Part shown: positions 15,629 to 24,459 of the stretch, in pieces
How positions within the stretch are numbered: the first letter of the stretch is position 1
Layout of the letters: every line of letters starts with the position of its first letter
Source: an uncultured Thermomicrobiales bacterium
GTDB lineage: Bacteria > Chloroflexota > Chloroflexia > Thermomicrobiales > CADCWN01
Reading direction: 5' to 3'
Assembly: GCA_902806415.1 (NCBI GenBank)
Contig: CADCWN010000249.1
Span: 1 to 62,011 of the forward strand
Length of the DNA stretch: 62,011 nucleotides
The notes under the pieces: generated by a model
Told to the model about the DNA's origin: nothing
The model's database searches: none
What the model saw: only the letters and a program-made list of their open reading frames with translations
Program-made: the position numbers and the translations under genes

Positions 15629-16666
15629 TTGGACGAGTATCTCCCGTTGGGCAAACTGCCGGGCGCGCTGCTGGAGCGACTGCTGGCGCGCTACGCCACG
15701 CCGGACGAGCGCCTGATCATCGGGCCGGGGATCGGGCGTGACGCGGCGGCGATCGCCCTTGACGATCGGCGCGCGCTGGTGGTCAAGAGCGATCCGATCA
15801 CCTTCGCCACCGGCGAGATCGGGTGGTATCTCGTCAACGTGAATGCGAATGATTTGGCCTGCCTGGGCGCAACGCCGCGCTGGCTCCTCGTGACGGCGCT
15901 GCTGCCGGAGGGGCGCACGACGCCGGCCCTGGTCGAGTCGATCTTCGCCGGGCTCCACGCGGCGTGCATGCCGCTCGGGATCGCGCTGGCGGGCGGGCAT
16001 ACCGAGATCACGCACGGTCTCGACCGGCCGATCCTCGTCGGCACGCTGCTCGGCGAGGTGCCGCGCGCCGAATTGGTGGAGCCTGGTCGCGCCCATCCGG
16101 GCGATTTGATTATCATGACCAAGGGCCTCGCCATCGAGGGGACGGCGATCCTCGCGGGGGAGCGGGAGACGGAGGTGACGCGGCGGCACGGCGCGGCGTT
16201 CGCCGCCCGGTGCCGGGATTTCCTCCATCGACCGGGGATCAGCGTGGTCCGCGAGGCGACGATCGCCCGCGCCGCCGGGGCGAGCGGGTTGCACGATCCG
16301 ACCGAGGGGGGGCTGGCGACCGGGCTGCGCGAGTTGGCGGGGGCGGCGGGGCTCGGCCTGGAGATCGACCGCCACGCCATCCCGATCTATCCCGAGTCGG
16401 CGCGGCTGTGCGTCGACTATGGACTTGACCCGCTCGGGCTGATCGCCTCGGGCTCCCTCCTGATCGTCACGCCACCCGACGCTGCCGGGCAGATCGTCGC
16501 TGATCTTGGGGAGGCGGGGATCGTCGGCACGATTATTGGTAGGTTCACGCCAGCGCCCCAGGGTCTGCGGATGCGCCAGGCCGGCGAAGTCCTGCCCCTG
16601 CCGGAGTTCGCGGTCGACGAGATCGCGCAACTGTTCGCCACCCCATCGGGGGATGTTGGGGGCTGA
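15629..16666 (+). CDS. AIR synthase (PurM)/HypE-like ATP-binding protein
   Basis: A 345-residue protein of the PurM/SelD/ThiL/HypE superfamily, whose members bind ATP and activate a small substrate. Matching stretches are RLIIGPGIGRDAAAI, VNVNANDLACLGATPRWLL, ALAGGHTEIT, PGDLIIMTKGLAIEGTAIL and ASGLHDPTEGGLATGLREL. It resembles HypE most, but it ends in SGDVGG and lacks the C-terminal PR(I/V)C whose cysteine carries the carbamoyl/cyano group in hydrogenase maturation. No hydrogenase or other hyp gene is nearby, so a HypE role is unlikely. Start TTG 15629 is chosen for the GGTGAGGG five bases upstream; GTG 15617 is the alternative. Substrate unknown. Confidence 0.75.
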   Translation: MDEYLPLGKLPGALLERLLARYATPDERLIIGPGIGRDAAAIALDDRRALVVKSDPITFATGEIGWYLVNVNANDLACLGATPRWLLVTALLPEGRTTPALVESIFAGLHAACMPLGIALAGGHTEITHGLDRPILVGTLLGEVPRAELVEPGRAHPGDLIIMTKGLAIEGTAILAGERETEVTRRHGAAFAARCRDFLHRPGISVVREATIARAAGASGLHDPTEGGLATGLRELAGAAGLGLEIDRHAIPIYPESARLCVDYGLDPLGLIASGSLLIVTPPDAAGQIVADLGEAGIVGTIIGRFTPAPQGLRMRQAGEVLPLPEFAVDEIAQLFATPSGDVGG

Positions 16667-16754
16667 GTCGCGCGAAACGTTGTCGCGGATCGGACGTACC
16701 AATGGGCGGAAACCAGCGCGGCGAGGTATGAGGCACGTTGCGGAGTGTGCGCAC

Positions 16755-18842
16755 ATGAATGCCCATCGGCAGGCCGCTCGATCGCCCGGTCGCTCGACCG
16801 CGCGTCGGCGTGCGCTCCCGCTCCTGAGCCTGCTGCTGATCCTGGTGGCCTGTAGTGGCCCTCGCGCCCTGACGCCGACACCGCGGATCCCCGTCACCGT
16901 CATCCCGACCGCCATCGGCACAGCCGCGGTCGCGGGGACGGTCACGGTCCTTCCCGCGACATCAACGCGGATGATCGGCACGCCGATTGGTACGACGACC
17001 CGCACCGTCGCCCCGCCGGGCGGGGAGATCGAGGCGAGCGGTGGCTGGGGGGGGGCCGGTTCGTTGGCGCAGGTGCGCTCCGGGCACACGGCCACCCTCC
17101 TGCCCAATGGCCGACTGCTGATCGTCGGCGGTGAGGGTGGCCCTGGCGGCGCGAACTCGCTGGCGAGTGCGGAGGTCTACGATCCGCGCACCAATACGTG
17201 GTCGTACGGCCCGACGCTGAACCTGGGCCGGGTGGCGCATACCACCACCCGGCTATCGACTGGTGAGGTGCTGGTCGTCGGCGGCGACACGGTCCAACCC
17301 GATCAGCCCGCCGCCCCGACCAATAGTGTCGAACTCTTCGACCCGGCCACAAATAGTTGGCGACCCGGTGCCGCCGCAGCTCTGGGACGGGGGGACCACA
17401 CCGCGACCATCCTGCCCGACGGCCGGGTGCTGGTCGTCGGGGGCGAGGCGCTGGAACCGAGTACCGGCCAGCGGCGCGCCCTCGCCTCTGCCGAGGTGTA
17501 TGATCCGCGCACGAATCGCTGGGCAGTGGTTGAGGATCTGGGCCGACCGCGCGTGGGGCATACCGCGACGGTCTTGCCCGACGGTCGGGTGGTCGTCTCC
17601 GGTGGTGAGACGCCAGCCGTCAACGGCCAGCGCGAGGTTACGTCCGGCGTCGAGGTCTTCGATCCGGCGACCGGTCGCTGGTCCCTGAGCGGCGACCTGA
17701 CGACGGGGCGGTCGGGCCACACCGCGACCCTCCTGCCAGATGGTCGTGTCCTGGTCGTCGGGGGACAGACGACCGAGACGCGCGGCGGGCGGGTGCGACT
17801 CGTCGGCGTTGCCGCCGCCATCCCCTCCGCCACTGCCGAGGTCTTCGACCCGCAGTCCGGCAGTTGGCGACCGGTCGCCTCGCTCGGCACGGCGCGCGTC
17901 GGGCACAGCGCGACCCTACTGCCGGGCGGTCAATTGCTGGTCGCCGGTGGCTACGCGCTCGATGGCGACCGGCCGCTCGCGAGCGCCGAGCGGTACGATG
18001 TCGCGGCGAACAGTTGGGCTGCCTTCCCGCTACCCATCGCCCGAGCGGGACACACGGCGACGCTCCTGGCCGATGGCTCGACCATCCTGGTTGGCGGGAA
18101 GGCTGGCCCCGATAGCTATGTCGAGCAGGTCGATCGCTACGCCGCGCGCGGCACGCCACTGGCGACACCAATGGCCCCCGCGCAGCCGACCCCGACCGTC
18201 GCGCCGTCAGCCTCGGCCCAGCCCGTACCGACCGCGACGCCGGTGCCGCCGACGCAACCGGCAGTCGTGCCGACGGCGACGCGTCCCCCGGCGACGCCCA
18301 CGCCGCGCCCGCCGACCAGCACGCCGACCGTGCGACCAACGTCGCCACCCATCGCCATCCCGCCCACCGAGCCGCCCGCACCACCGACGAACACGCCGAC
18401 CCTGCCGACGGCGACATCGGCCCCGCCGACCAGCACGCCGATACTGCCCAAGTTCGAGCCGACGGAGCCGCCCGCGCCGCCAACGAATACGCCGACCGTC
18501 GTGGTCGCGCCGACGGCCCCGCCGACGGTGCCGCCGCGTCCGCCGACGCCGACCGCCACGCCGCTACCCGCGCGTCCTGGCACGGTCTTCGGGATCGTGC
18601 AGGGTTGTTACGCTGGGGCGTGCAATCCGCTCACCGGGGTGCTGGTGAGCACCGCTGGTCTCTCGACCCGCACCAGCCAAGGCAGCTACGCGCTCAGCAA
18701 CGTCCCAGCGGGGACCGTCACCGTCACCGTCTCGGGCGCGGTGAGCGGGTCGAAGACGGTGACGGTCCCCGCTGGGGGGCGGATCGACGTGAGCTTCACG
18801 CTGGAATGTAAGGATCCGGTCGCCTGCGGGTTCAAGCCGTGA
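16755..18842 (+). CDS. Kelch-repeat lipoprotein with a proline/threonine linker and a C-terminal beta domain
   Basis: A 695-residue exported lipoprotein. A basic start and hydrophobic stretch end in a lipobox LVAC (30-33). After a threonine/proline-rich spacer, seven kelch-like repeats (about 100-470) follow. Each has GHTAT-LLPDG(R)-(V/L)LVVGG and later a (V/A)(Y/F)DP-x-T-x2-W strand, predicting a seven-bladed propeller. A roughly 145-residue linker dominated by PTP, PPT and ATP runs comes next. The last ~85 residues (GTVFGIVQGCYAGACNPLTG, then YALSNVPAGTVTVTV) look like a carboxypeptidase-regulatory-type beta sandwich. Start ATG 16755 has GGAG upstream; ATG 16728 is too close to its own site. 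It is probably surface-displayed, binding a glycan or protein; no catalytic residues are evident. Confidence 0.82.
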   Translation: MNAHRQAARSPGRSTARRRALPLLSLLLILVACSGPRALTPTPRIPVTVIPTAIGTAAVAGTVTVLPATSTRMIGTPIGTTTRTVAPPGGEIEASGGWGGAGSLAQVRSGHTATLLPNGRLLIVGGEGGPGGANSLASAEVYDPRTNTWSYGPTLNLGRVAHTTTRLSTGEVLVVGGDTVQPDQPAAPTNSVELFDPATNSWRPGAAAALGRGDHTATILPDGRVLVVGGEALEPSTGQRRALASAEVYDPRTNRWAVVEDLGRPRVGHTATVLPDGRVVVSGGETPAVNGQREVTSGVEVFDPATGRWSLSGDLTTGRSGHTATLLPDGRVLVVGGQTTETRGGRVRLVGVAAAIPSATAEVFDPQSGSWRPVASLGTARVGHSATLLPGGQLLVAGGYALDGDRPLASAERYDVAANSWAAFPLPIARAGHTATLLADGSTILVGGKAGPDSYVEQVDRYAARGTPLATPMAPAQPTPTVAPSASAQPVPTATPVPPTQPAVVPTATRPPATPTPRPPTSTPTVRPTSPPIAIPPTEPPAPPTNTPTLPTATSAPPTSTPILPKFEPTEPPAPPTNTPTVVVAPTAPPTVPPRPPTPTATPLPARPGTVFGIVQGCYAGACNPLTGVLVSTAGLSTRTSQGSYALSNVPAGTVTVTVSGAVSGSKTVTVPAGGRIDVSFTLECKDPVACGFKP

Positions 18843-18963
18843 GGGCCAGAGGCGTCGCCCGGCGGCGGCGTTGAATCCGCAGATCGTCGGTCGGCGTGTA
18901 CAATTGCCCCTGACGCTCGCCGCATCGCGATCGGGCGGCACCGAGCGGAAAATCAGGAGGAAC

Positions 18964-21885
18964 GTGGACAACGCCGAGATCGATCGCCAGGTGGCGCAGT
19001 TCGCCGCTGGTTACCCCTTCGCGCTCGACCCCTTCCAGGAAACCGCGATCCGCACCTTCCTCGCCGGCGACTCGGTGATGGTGGCGGCTCCCACCGGCAC
19101 GGGTAAAACCGTGGTGGCGGAGCTCGGTATCTACGAGGGGGTGCGGCGGCGCGGGCGCGTCTTCTACACGACGCCGATCAAGGCGCTCTCCAATCAGAAA
19201 TTCCGCGACCTGCGACAGACCTACGCCGAGGGTGTCGGCCTCCTCACCGGTGACATCTCGGAGAATTCTGGCGCACAAATCGTCGTGATGACGACCGAAG
19301 TCCTCCGCAACATGCTCCTCCAGACGCCGTGGGAGCTCGACGCGGTCGATGTGATCATCTTCGACGAGATCCATTACCTGGCCGACCCGGAGCGCGGCAC
19401 CACCTGGGAAGAGGCGATCATCCTCTGCCCCGAGCATATCCAATTCGTCTGCCTCTCCGCCACCGTCTCCAATGCCGGCGAGATCGCCGCCTGGATCGGG
19501 CGCACCCACCGCCCGATCACGCTGATTACCCATCTGGAACGGGCGGTGCCGCTGGCCCTCTACTACTTCCTCGATGGCGAGGCGCGACTGGTGATCGACC
19601 ATACCGGGCGGCAGATCGCCAACTTCAACCGGATCGGCGGGGAGATCAGGCGGCGCGGCGCGCCATCCGGCCCCGAGGCATTGCGGATCGAGCCGCAGCC
19701 GAACGATGTGGTGCGACAACTGCGCGCCGGGAAGTTGCTGCCCGCGATCTATTTCCTCTTCAGTCGGCGCGACTGCGAGCGCTACGCCGAGCAGTGCGCG
19801 AATCTGCGCCTCGATTTCGTCGCCGACTTCGGCCCGGCGGCGCGCGGCGAGATCGAGCAGGTCATCGAGGCGCACCTGGGGCAGATGGGGCCGGACGATC
19901 GCCAGCTGGGGCAGGTGCAGTTGGCGGCGCGGCTGGCGCGGCGCGGGATCGGGTTCCACCACGCCGGGCTGCTGCCGATCCTCAAGCAACTGGTCGAGCA
20001 ACTCTTCGTGCGCGGGCTGATGGGGGTCGTCTTCGCCACCGACACCCTGGCGCTGGGCGTGAATATGCCGGCGCGGGCGGTCGTCGTTGGGCGGATGTCG
20101 AAGTGGGATGGGCAGCGGACACGCCCGCTGATCCCGAACGAGTTCCAGCAGATGGCCGGGCGCGCGGGGCGACGCGGGATGGATGAGGAGGGGCATGTCA
20201 TCGTCCCCTACTCGCCGTACGTCACCTTCGAGGAGACGCTGGCGGTGGCGACCGGGCCGCTGCACCCGGTCCGCAGCGCGTTCAAGGTGCGCTACAACAC
20301 CGTCCTGAACCTCTGGGACCCGCCGCGCGGCGAGCGGGTGCGGCAACTCCTCGGCCAGAGTCTCGCCCAGTTCCAGGCCGCGCGGCGGATCCGCGAACTG
20401 GAGGATGAGGCGCTGGCGGCGATCGAGCGTGCGTCCGCCGTGCCGCGCGGCTGCCTGATCGGCTACGAGGATGGCGACGACCTCCTCCACGAGTACGGTC
20501 GCCTGGGCAAGGCGATCGACACGGCGGGGACCAGGGAGCGCTCGGCGCTGGTCGAGATCGAGGTGTTGCGCCAAACGCTCGTCAGCGCGCCGTGGCAGGA
20601 ACCGGGTCGCCAGGCGCTGCGCAATGCGTTCCGCACCCTCGCGCCCGGCTCGCTCATCCATCTCCGCGAGCGGGGCTGGGCGGTGTTCATCGGGCGGGGG
20701 AATGGCGCGGGGATCGGGCTGTTCCTCCCCGTCGATCCGTTCGCCGGGCCGGGTGAGGACAATGGCGAGGCCGCGCCGTCCCCGATCGTGCTCGTGCAGG
20801 AGTATCGGCAGATCGATTACCTGACACCTCGGGGCGCCTGGATCGAATTGCCGCAAGCGCTGATGGAGTTGCAGGGGGCGCGGCCCAACGCGGCGGCGGT
20901 CGCGGGCGTGGCGGCGATCGCGCAGATCCGCGCGGAAGTGGCGGCCCTCGACCTGCCGGATCTCGACCAGTGGGCCGCCCGACACCGTGAGGAACGCGCC
21001 CGTACGATCATTGAGGAGACCGCCGACCTCGACGCGGCGCTGGCCGAAGCGCGGGCGCAGACGGGGGAGCTGACGGCGCGACGCAACGCCCACGTCTGCC
21101 ACACCTGCCCGGTGCGCAAGGAACATCGCAACAATCTGCGCGAGGCCGAGCGCGTCGATCGCGAGCGGGCCGACTACGACGCGCGCCTCGCCGATGAGTT
21201 GCGGCGCGAGGAAGAGCGGGTCCGGCTCCTTATACGCGGGATCGCCAATGTCTTGCACCGCTTCGACTATCTGCATCGCGGCGAGCCGACGCCGAAGGCC
21301 GACGCCCTCGCCGGGATTTTCGACAACAATGGGCTGATCATCACCGAGTTGTTGGATCGCGGCGTCTTCGACGACCTGCGCCCGGCCGACGTGGCCGAGA
21401 TCTTCTCCTGGTTCGCCTTTGATCGGGACTTTCGCGGGGCCAACCGCTTCCAACTCTCGGTCCATCTCGTCGAGCGCCGCGAGCAGATCGACGAGGTCGA
21501 GCGCGCGGTGATCGCCACCGAGCGTCAGAACGACCTCTTCATCTCCACTGGTTACAACGAGAGCTTTTTCGGCGTCCTGCGCGCCTGGTGCGGGGGGGCG
21601 GCGATGGCCAGCCTGTCCGAGACGATCGAGTTGAGCGAGGGCGATATCGTCCTGACGATCAACAAGACGCTCGACCTGATGCGTCAGGTGCGGACGATGC
21701 TGGCGACGACCACGCCCGAGCACCCGCTCCGCTCGACGCTGGCTGCCGCCGAGCGGTTGGCGCTGCGCGACATCGTCGCCCAGTCGTACACCTTCGGCTT
21801 CCTGCCGCAATCGTTCGATACGAGCGACGCCGAGCCGGTCGATCTCGCCGCCAGCGATCCGGCGGTCGAACCGCTCGCCGACTGA
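18964..21885 (+). CDS. Ski2/HelY-type superfamily II RNA helicase
   Basis: A 973-residue ATP-dependent helicase of the Ski2/Mtr4 group. Motif I is APTGTGKT (42-49), the Walker B is FDEIHYL (near 134), motif III is LSATVSN (near 165) and motif VI is QMAGRAGRRGMDEEGH (near 395). After the two RecA domains come a winged-helix and helical region. A small cysteine/histidine motif CHTCPVRKEH lies near 711, and a C-terminal DSHCT-like helical domain ends with LADLMRQVRTML-type helices. Bacterial members are called HelY and are found mostly in actinobacteria and Chloroflexota; their RNA targets are little known. GTG 18964 follows a perfect AGGAGG at ideal spacing, so the longer upstream frame is rejected. 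Confidence 0.93.
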   Translation: MDNAEIDRQVAQFAAGYPFALDPFQETAIRTFLAGDSVMVAAPTGTGKTVVAELGIYEGVRRRGRVFYTTPIKALSNQKFRDLRQTYAEGVGLLTGDISENSGAQIVVMTTEVLRNMLLQTPWELDAVDVIIFDEIHYLADPERGTTWEEAIILCPEHIQFVCLSATVSNAGEIAAWIGRTHRPITLITHLERAVPLALYYFLDGEARLVIDHTGRQIANFNRIGGEIRRRGAPSGPEALRIEPQPNDVVRQLRAGKLLPAIYFLFSRRDCERYAEQCANLRLDFVADFGPAARGEIEQVIEAHLGQMGPDDRQLGQVQLAARLARRGIGFHHAGLLPILKQLVEQLFVRGLMGVVFATDTLALGVNMPARAVVVGRMSKWDGQRTRPLIPNEFQQMAGRAGRRGMDEEGHVIVPYSPYVTFEETLAVATGPLHPVRSAFKVRYNTVLNLWDPPRGERVRQLLGQSLAQFQAARRIRELEDEALAAIERASAVPRGCLIGYEDGDDLLHEYGRLGKAIDTAGTRERSALVEIEVLRQTLVSAPWQEPGRQALRNAFRTLAPGSLIHLRERGWAVFIGRGNGAGIGLFLPVDPFAGPGEDNGEAAPSPIVLVQEYRQIDYLTPRGAWIELPQALMELQGARPNAAAVAGVAAIAQIRAEVAALDLPDLDQWAARHREERARTIIEETADLDAALAEARAQTGELTARRNAHVCHTCPVRKEHRNNLREAERVDRERADYDARLADELRREEERVRLLIRGIANVLHRFDYLHRGEPTPKADALAGIFDNNGLIITELLDRGVFDDLRPADVAEIFSWFAFDRDFRGANRFQLSVHLVERREQIDEVERAVIATERQNDLFISTGYNESFFGVLRAWCGGAAMASLSETIELSEGDIVLTINKTLDLMRQVRTMLATTTPEHPLRSTLAAAERLALRDIVAQSYTFGFLPQSFDTSDAEPVDLAASDPAVEPLAD

Positions 21886-21999
21886 GTCGGCTGCGCGGTC
21901 GGCGGCAAACCGCGAGATACCTGGCGAGGATGCGCCGGGCGCGGTCTTGCACGATTCGGGTATCTGGCTCTCATTGGATAGTGGGGCATCTGTGCGACG

Positions 22000-22027
22000 G
22001 GGCGACGCCTCCACGGAAGCGTCGCCC
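22000..22027. terminator. Hairpin between convergent genes
   Basis: GGGCGACGC and GCGTCGCCC form a 9-bp perfect stem with a 10-base loop. It sits between the helicase stop (21885) and the stop of the convergent membrane protein gene (22074). No T-run follows on either side, so its strength is uncertain. Confidence 0.45.
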
Positions 22028-22073
22028 TGGAGCGCGAGAATGGTCTGTCGCTACCCGGCAAAGCCGCCCTCGC

Positions 22074-22478
22074 CTAACGCGAGAGTGCGCGCAAGTCCAC
22101 GCCGACGAAGATCAGCAGGCCGATCCCGACGACCAGGGCGAGTCCGAGATAGCTCCAGCGGCGGGAGTAGCGCATTCGCCAGAGGGATCGCAGGTTGCGG
22201 GCGAGCGCGAAGAGCGCGATGGCGCTGAGCGCCAGGGTGAGCCAGGGCGGGATCGCCGCCGCCACCCCGAGCCAGGGCAGCACGAAGGGCAGGATGACAT
22301 ACTGCGCGGTGCAACGGAGCGCCGAGAGGAGGAGGGCAAAGGTGAAGCCCCGGTCAGCCCCCGGAGGCAGGGTCGCGAGCACTGATTGCGCCGACGCGGC
22401 CGCTTGCGCGCGATCGGGGGCTTGCGGCGAGCGCGGGAAGTCGGGCGCGAGATTCGCGGCGGCCGGGCGGTATTTCAC
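22074..22478 (-). CDS. Small membrane protein, three predicted helices
   Basis: I do not recognise a family. From GTG 22478 (AGGGGA upstream) it gives 134 residues. A polar N-terminal ~45 residues is followed by three hydrophobic segments: FTFALLLSALRCTAQYVILP and its continuation (about 49-75), a second at about 78-98, and SYLGLALVVGIGLLIFVGV near the C-terminus (about 110-130). A basic RNLRSLWRMRYSRRW loop lies between the last two, suggesting a cytoplasmic loop. It is convergent with the helicase and stands alone. The layout could suit a sensor, a small channel or an assembly factor; nothing in the neighbourhood says which. Confidence 0.6.
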   Translation of the reverse strand: MKYRPAAANLAPDFPRSPQAPDRAQAAASAQSVLATLPPGADRGFTFALLLSALRCTAQYVILPFVLPWLGVAAAIPPWLTLALSAIALFALARNLRSLWRMRYSRRWSYLGLALVVGIGLLIFVGVDLRALSR

Positions 22479-22784
22479 GGCGGTGTCCCCTAATATTCTG
22501 CAAGCCTGCTTGGCCTTCGGGCAGAAAGGAGCGCGGCAGTTGGAGGCCCGATTGTGGCCTTTCCCCTCCGAAGCGTCCTTAATAGTATACCCGCGATCGG
22601 GCTGCTGGACTGCGCGGTTCGTCCGAACGGGTGCCGCGGAGCGTTCATTGGGCGCAACGAGACTCCTGACTGGTCGGCAGGAGGTCAGCTTCTTCGTGGC
22701 CGATATTAAGTAGACTGTAGGGAAGCCGATGACTTGCAACTATTCGGGTAGCACACGAAGCCATAATATTGGGAAGGGGCCAGT
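22479..22784. other. 306-bp divergent intergenic region
   Basis: It lies between the start of the small membrane protein gene and the start of the monooxygenase gene, so it must hold two divergent promoters. I see no clear -35/-10 pair, repeat or small gene with a ribosome site in it. Confidence 0.5.
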
Positions 22785-23150
22785 ATGATCACCACGATGA
22801 ATCGGATCTTCGTCAACCCAGACTTCGCCGAGCAGTTCGAGGAGAACTTCCGCAACCGCGCGGGCCTGGTCGATCGGATGGAGGGCTTCGTCAGCAACCA
22901 GCTCTTGCGACCGAGCAGCCCCGGCGATCCGTATATCGTGCTGACCCATTGGGCGAGTCGGCAGCAGTTCGAGACGTGGGTGCGCTCACCCGAGTTTGCA
23001 CGGGGGCACGCGCGCTCGGGCAGCCTCCCGCGCGAGGCGTATAGCGGGCCGAACAAGCTGGAACTGCACGAGGTGATCCTGGACAGCGCACGCCCCGAAC
23101 TGGTGCCAGAGCCACACGGCAAGCCCTTCGCGATCCATCACGGCGAATGA
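22785..23150 (+). CDS. Antibiotic-biosynthesis-monooxygenase-fold protein (HmoA/IsdG-like)
   Basis: A 121-residue protein with one ABM dimeric alpha/beta-barrel domain (about 1-90). Pattern: MITTMNRIFVNPDFAEQFEE, RMEGFVSNQLLRP, PYIVLTHWASRQQFETWVRS and FARGHAR. This is the family arrangement in which the two beta-alpha-beta units bind haem or a quinone-like substrate. Relatives such as HmoA/HmoB and IsdG degrade haem to free iron. The conserved W (THW) and the H of GHAR near the expected haem ligand position support a haem-degrading type, but function within this fold varies. ATG 22785 follows GGAAGGGG. It is monocistronic. Confidence 0.8.
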   Translation: MITTMNRIFVNPDFAEQFEENFRNRAGLVDRMEGFVSNQLLRPSSPGDPYIVLTHWASRQQFETWVRSPEFARGHARSGSLPREAYSGPNKLELHEVILDSARPELVPEPHGKPFAIHHGE

Positions 23151-23372
23151 TCCGCAGTCCACTACTTGGCGCTCAATCGCCGTGCGTGTGGTGCGTGGAC
23201 CAAACCTCGCCAAGGGATGGTGGTACGCACCCTGGCCGTATCGTTGGCCGACCTGCGGGGCGCTTGTCGCCCCCCCGTAGCGGCGGTACAAGGGTACGTA
23301 CGCGCTGTGTGCCGCTACTGAGGCTGAGAAGGGGCGAGCCCTTCAGCCGCGCGAGCCCGTCGTGAGCCTACC

Positions 23373-23517
23373 GAGGACTGGCAGTAACTCCGGCTCTACG
23401 TCACTACGCCCGAGCAGGAGGCGTACGAGTTGCTGCGCTCTGTCGTCCTCTTCCGGCGCACCCCGGCAGGGCGGGCGCGGGAGACGGGCGTCTGCACCGA
23501 GGCGTGGCGTAGCGTGA
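23373..23517 (+). pseudogene. Transposase N-terminal remnant
   Basis: Translated from 23373 it reads EDWQ, stop, then LRLYVTTPEQEAYELLRSVV, LFRRTPAGRARETGV. I recall this pattern (a tryptophan-containing start, PEQ-x-AYELLRPVVLFG, TPAERARETG) as the N-terminal helix-turn-helix region of an integrase-type transposase common in Chloroflexota and related genomes. A TAA at 23385 interrupts it and the rest of the gene is missing. It lies in a 483-bp stretch (23151-23633) that otherwise holds nothing I recognise. Confidence 0.4.
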
Positions 23518-23633
23518 TATGCGCGCGCCGTCGGCGTTGATCCCGGTAGCGGGCCGGACGCGCCTGGGGGGGATACCAGCGGGGGGATGGGGCGATAGGC
23601 GACAAGACAGGCCACCGGTGGGCCACTGCGGCG

Positions 23634-24248
23634 ATGGAGGCCGAGTCGCGGGAGTGGCTGGTGCGCTGCCCCGCGTGCGGCCACGAGCGCTCCATCTGGG
23701 AACTGGGTGGCGTCCGCTACAAGGCGCGCGGGACGAAGTGGATCTTCCGGCGCTGCCCCGCCTGCCACCAGGTTGGCTGGCACCTGGTCTACCGGGAGCG
23801 CGACGGCGTCCGACTCCCGCCCCTGCGCCCGGCCCGGCCGCTCTGGTGGTATGTCGGAGCCTTCGCGGCGATCCTGCTACTCTTCGTCGGCCTCCTCGTC
23901 GGTTTCCTCGTAGGCCTGTTCCTCTTCCTGGGCCGCGCGAGCGCCGGCCCGCGCGACGCCACGACCGGCTCCTTCGCCGCCGTGGTCGCGCGGGACTCGG
24001 CCGGGGCGCACGATCGACTCAGCGCGGCGCAGCGCGGTCGCTTGGGCTCCCAGGGCCGCGCGCCCCCGTGGGGGGCGTGGGAGGGCGCGCGCGGGTCGGC
24101 CAACGGCTTCCGCGTCACCGGGTTCAGCAGCAAGAACGGGCGGACGCGCGTCTCCGGCACCCTGCGCTACCGTGACGGGGGGACCGAGCCCCGGACGGTC
24201 TGGCTCATCAGGGAAGACGGAGCCTGGAAGATCGCCTCGGACCCCTGA
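23634..24248 (+). CDS. Zinc-ribbon single-pass membrane protein
   Basis: A 204-residue protein of unrecognised family with a clear layout. An N-terminal zinc ribbon has C12-P-x-C15 and C41-P-x-C44. A basic connector leads to a long hydrophobic segment (about 71-100, FAAILLLFVGLLVGFLVG). The C-terminal ~100-residue domain has VVARDSAGAHDRLSAAQRG early on and ends TVWLIREDGAWKIASDP. That ending is typical of NTF2-like/DUF4878-type extracytoplasmic domains. So it is probably a membrane protein with an inside zinc ribbon and an outside ligand- or protein-binding domain. The ATG has no good ribosome site, so the true start is uncertain. Confidence 0.65.
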   Translation: MEAESREWLVRCPACGHERSIWELGGVRYKARGTKWIFRRCPACHQVGWHLVYRERDGVRLPPLRPARPLWWYVGAFAAILLLFVGLLVGFLVGLFLFLGRASAGPRDATTGSFAAVVARDSAGAHDRLSAAQRGRLGSQGRAPPWGAWEGARGSANGFRVTGFSSKNGRTRVSGTLRYRDGGTEPRTVWLIREDGAWKIASDP

Positions 24249-24392
24249 GCGGCGCGCGACGCGCGGCAGCGCGTCGGTCTCCTGTCGTCGGTGCCGGCAC
24301 CGGAAAGCCGGGATACCATCCGGCGGTCGTTCGCTCTCACGACTGGCACGGCGTGTTGGCGGCGGCGCTATTTCGTCCCAGCGCAGGGATGG

Positions 24393-24427
24393 CAGAAAGA
24401 AAACGGCGATCCCAATGGGGGTCGCCG
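24393..24427 (-). terminator. Terminator of the tRNA-Gly gene
   Basis: On the minus strand CGGCGA-CCCC-ATT-GGGA-TCGCCG forms a near-perfect hairpin (24404-24427) followed by TTTTCTTTCT. It lies 33 bases past the tRNA 3' end. Confidence 0.8.
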
Positions 24428-24459
24428 TCGAGCGTTGGCCGATATGAGCCGTGTGGCGG

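Noticed and set aside
15629-16666. Assignment of this gene as hypE or selD
   Set aside because: It lacks the HypE C-terminal cysteine and the SelD N-terminal Cys/Sec loop, so a specific gene name is not justified.
18180-18560. Repetitive DNA that could be taken for a CRISPR or satellite array
   Set aside because: The repeats are codons for Pro/Thr/Ala linker residues of the kelch lipoprotein; unit length varies and there are no spacers.
18832-22014. A 1060-codon open frame antisense to the helicase gene
   Set aside because: Its amino acid text is low-quality (arginine, glycine, leucine, alanine strings with no family motifs). It exists because GC-rich codon bias keeps stops out of the opposite frame. 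The plus-strand helicase has all its motifs and a perfect ribosome site.
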